From Candidatus Melainabacteria bacterium (GTDB lineage Bacteria > Cyanobacteriota > Vampirovibrionia > Vampirovibrionales > JAJTHC01), in contig JAPLIO010000231.1 in NCBI GenBank assembly GCA_026389055.1, positions 1 to 6,613 of the forward strand: DNA of 6,613 bases, written 5' to 3'. The position numbers and the translations under genes are program-made. How positions within the stretch are numbered: the first letter of the stretch is position 1; every line of letters begins with the position of its first letter. This document shows positions 6,145 through 6,613 of this stretch, in pieces. Below the pieces are notes generated by a model that saw only the letters and a list, made by a program, of their open reading frames with translations, was not told the DNA's origin and searched no databases.

Positions 6145-6181
6145 ATGCTTTAGGGGCAGATGATACCCGCCCCTAAAGCAT
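6145..6181. terminator. Strong 13-bp hairpin without a T-run
   Basis: ATGCTTTAGGGGC (6145-6157) and GCCCCTAAAGCAT (6169-6181) are perfect inverted copies around an 11-base loop. The stem is GC-rich near the loop. Neither strand has a following T-run, so it is not a classical intrinsic terminator. It lies between the minus-strand remnant gene (ending at 6223) and rpsP, where a terminator or a palindromic repeat would be expected. Confidence 0.5.
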
Positions 6182-6195
6182 AAAATCGCTTCAAC

Positions 6196-6216
6196 GCTTG
6201 TTAGCCATCAACAAGC
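6196..6216. repeat. Small inverted repeat after the remnant gene
   Basis: GCTTGTT (6196-6202) and AACAAGC (6210-6216) are a perfect 7-bp inverted pair with a 7-base loop. It begins seven bases beyond the stop of the minus-strand remnant. On that strand GTTGAAGCGATTTT follows, a poor T-tract, so a role in termination is only possible. Confidence 0.35.
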
Positions 6217-6222
6217 AAGCTT

Positions 6223-6363
6223 TTACGAATGTGTAATCTCTAAAGCACTTAGAATATTAAACTTAGGGTCTGCAAGTTTTTCTGGGTCTATAAGGCTTTT
6301 CAACGCTTCGTCTTTTCCAAAGAAGTCTTTAAATAATGGCGGATTCAAGTAAGAAGTGTTCCA
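6223..6363 (-). pseudogene. 3' remnant of an unrecognised protein-coding gene, cut by the IS30-like element
   Basis: On the minus strand a frame is open from a TAG at 6366-6364 down to TAA at 6225-6223, giving 46 codons. The peptide begins WNTSYLNPPLFKDFFGKDEA and ends FNILSALEITHS. Its make-up is protein-like: mixed charged and hydrophobic residues, no low complexity. It has no start codon with a ribosome site at its left end, which suggests the C-terminus of a longer gene rather than a complete small one. The upstream in-frame stop coincides with the region where the left end of the IS30-like element must lie, about 70 bases before its transposase start. I therefore infer that the element's insertion removed the rest of the gene. 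I do not recognise the family. A chance open frame of this length remains possible. Confidence 0.42.
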
Positions 6364-6417
6364 CTAGGGGGAGCGGCTAGCCACTGGTTGTAGTATCTTT
6401 TTATTAATCACAATAAA

Positions 6418-6423
6418 AAGGAG
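6418..6423 (+). promoter_or_regulatory. Shine-Dalgarno (AAGGAG) of the transposase
   Basis: AAGGAG lies eight bases before ATG 6432, a near-ideal ribosome site that supports this start. Confidence 0.75.
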
Positions 6424-6431
6424 ATACATAC

Positions 6432-6613
6432 ATGCCCAAAGGCTACCAACAACTAACCGCTATTCAACGATCTCAAATACACATCCTCAAGTCAATAAAC
6501 CTGTCCAACAGACGCATCGCCAAAGTATTAGCCATTTCCCACACGACCATTAACAACGAACTCAAAAGAAACACCGGAAAACGAGGCTACCGACACCAAC
6601 AAGCCCACAAAAA
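6432..6613 (+). CDS. IS30-family transposase, N-terminal fragment (3' end outside window)
   Basis: Sixty codons are visible, open to the window edge. The protein starts MPKGYQQLTAIQRSQIHIL, then has a helix-turn-helix of the kind found at the start of IS30 transposases: SNRRIAKVLAISHTTINNEL (about 25-44), followed by KRNTGKRGYRHQQAH. The order of LT..R..I, the R-I-A helix, the S.TTI..EL.RN recognition helix and the RGYR..QA segment is the family pattern. This part binds the terminal inverted repeats. The catalytic DDE domain would lie beyond the window, so intactness cannot be judged. The start is set by a good AAGGAG site. Third codon positions are often C (CTC, AAC, ACC, ATC), unlike the more T/A-ending HrgA-like gene, as expected for a mobile gene. 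Confidence 0.85.
   Translation, partial: MPKGYQQLTAIQRSQIHILKSINLSNRRIAKVLAISHTTINNELKRNTGKRGYRHQQAHK

Larger units (their letters stand above)
5939..6222 (-). other. Leader and promoter region of rpsP, no gene seen
   Basis: These 284 bases contain no convincing coding frame, tRNA or recognised RNA motif on either strand. On the minus strand TTGATT (6112-6107), a 17-base spacer and TAGGGT (6089-6084) form a weak promoter candidate for rpsP, which would give a leader of roughly 140 bases. An eight-A run at 6098-6105 lies in that spacer. The right part holds the hairpins described separately. Confidence 0.4.
6364..6613 (+). mobile_element. IS30-family insertion sequence, left end (right end outside window)
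   Basis: The transposase at 6432 starts an element that continues past the window. The exact left tip is not resolved: no terminal inverted repeat can be checked without the right end. It is placed near 6364 because the minus-strand coding remnant stops making sense there and because IS30-type elements usually have a short leader before the transposase. The true edge may lie anywhere from about 6350 to 6400. Confidence 0.5.

Noticed and set aside
6418..6434. Transposase ribosome site resembles the T7 gene 10 leader used in expression vectors
   Set aside because: The likeness is short and lacks the other T7 elements, so it is an ordinary strong site, not vector sequence.
1..6613. CRISPR array, phage genes, toxin-antitoxin pair or other multi-gene defence island
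   Set aside because: No regularly spaced repeats and no partner genes are present. The only defence-related hint is the single HrgA-like gene.

Overview
This is a bacterial window of moderate GC. It has ordinary housekeeping genes (glycogen branching enzyme, IspH of the MEP isoprenoid pathway, ribosomal protein S16, an exported cyclophilin) with accessory DNA between them. The IspH-type isoprenoid route, Shine-Dalgarno sites and intrinsic terminators all fit Bacteria. The phylum cannot be fixed from the sequence. A non-photosynthetic relative of Cyanobacteria (Melainabacteria/Vampirovibrionia type) is only a low-confidence guess.

Layout, left to right. Bases 1-1040 (+) are the C-terminal half of glgB, closed by a strong hairpin terminator (1051-1090). 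Bases 1133-2068 (+) encode an AT-richer HrgA/COG2958-type protein with an N-terminal helix-turn-helix-like region and a PD-(D/E)xK-like nuclease signature. No methyltransferase or other restriction gene is next to it. Bases 2069-2235 hold a small hairpin and an imperfect palindromic element of the dispersed-repeat (REP-like) kind. Bases 2236-3210 (-) are a complete ispH with a candidate promoter. The roughly 220-bp divergent region to 3434 contains a perfect 9-bp inverted repeat that could be an operator. Bases 3434-4705 (+) encode a 423-residue protein with a disordered Asn/Tyr/Pro-rich N-terminus, a proline run, a GDPH-motif domain resembling VWD/DUF1521, and a duplicated Gly-rich C-terminal repeat. 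A textbook terminator follows at 4722-4759. Bases 4830-5447 (+) encode a signal-peptide-bearing cyclophilin. It converges on rpsP (5531-5938, -) across a shared hairpin terminator (5466-5499).

The right end is accessory. After the rpsP leader region come a long hairpin (6145-6181), the 3' remnant of an unrecognised minus-strand gene (6223-6363), and the start of an IS30-family transposase (6432 to the window edge). The simplest reading is that an IS30-like element cut into a gene lying upstream of rpsP, leaving only about 46 codons of its C-terminus.

The genes do not form one operon. Nearly every gene has its own terminator or faces its neighbour, so they look like separate transcription units. 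The least-explained items are the GDPH-domain protein, the orphan HrgA-like putative nuclease and the IS-truncated gene. None of them amounts to a demonstrable new multi-gene system within this window.
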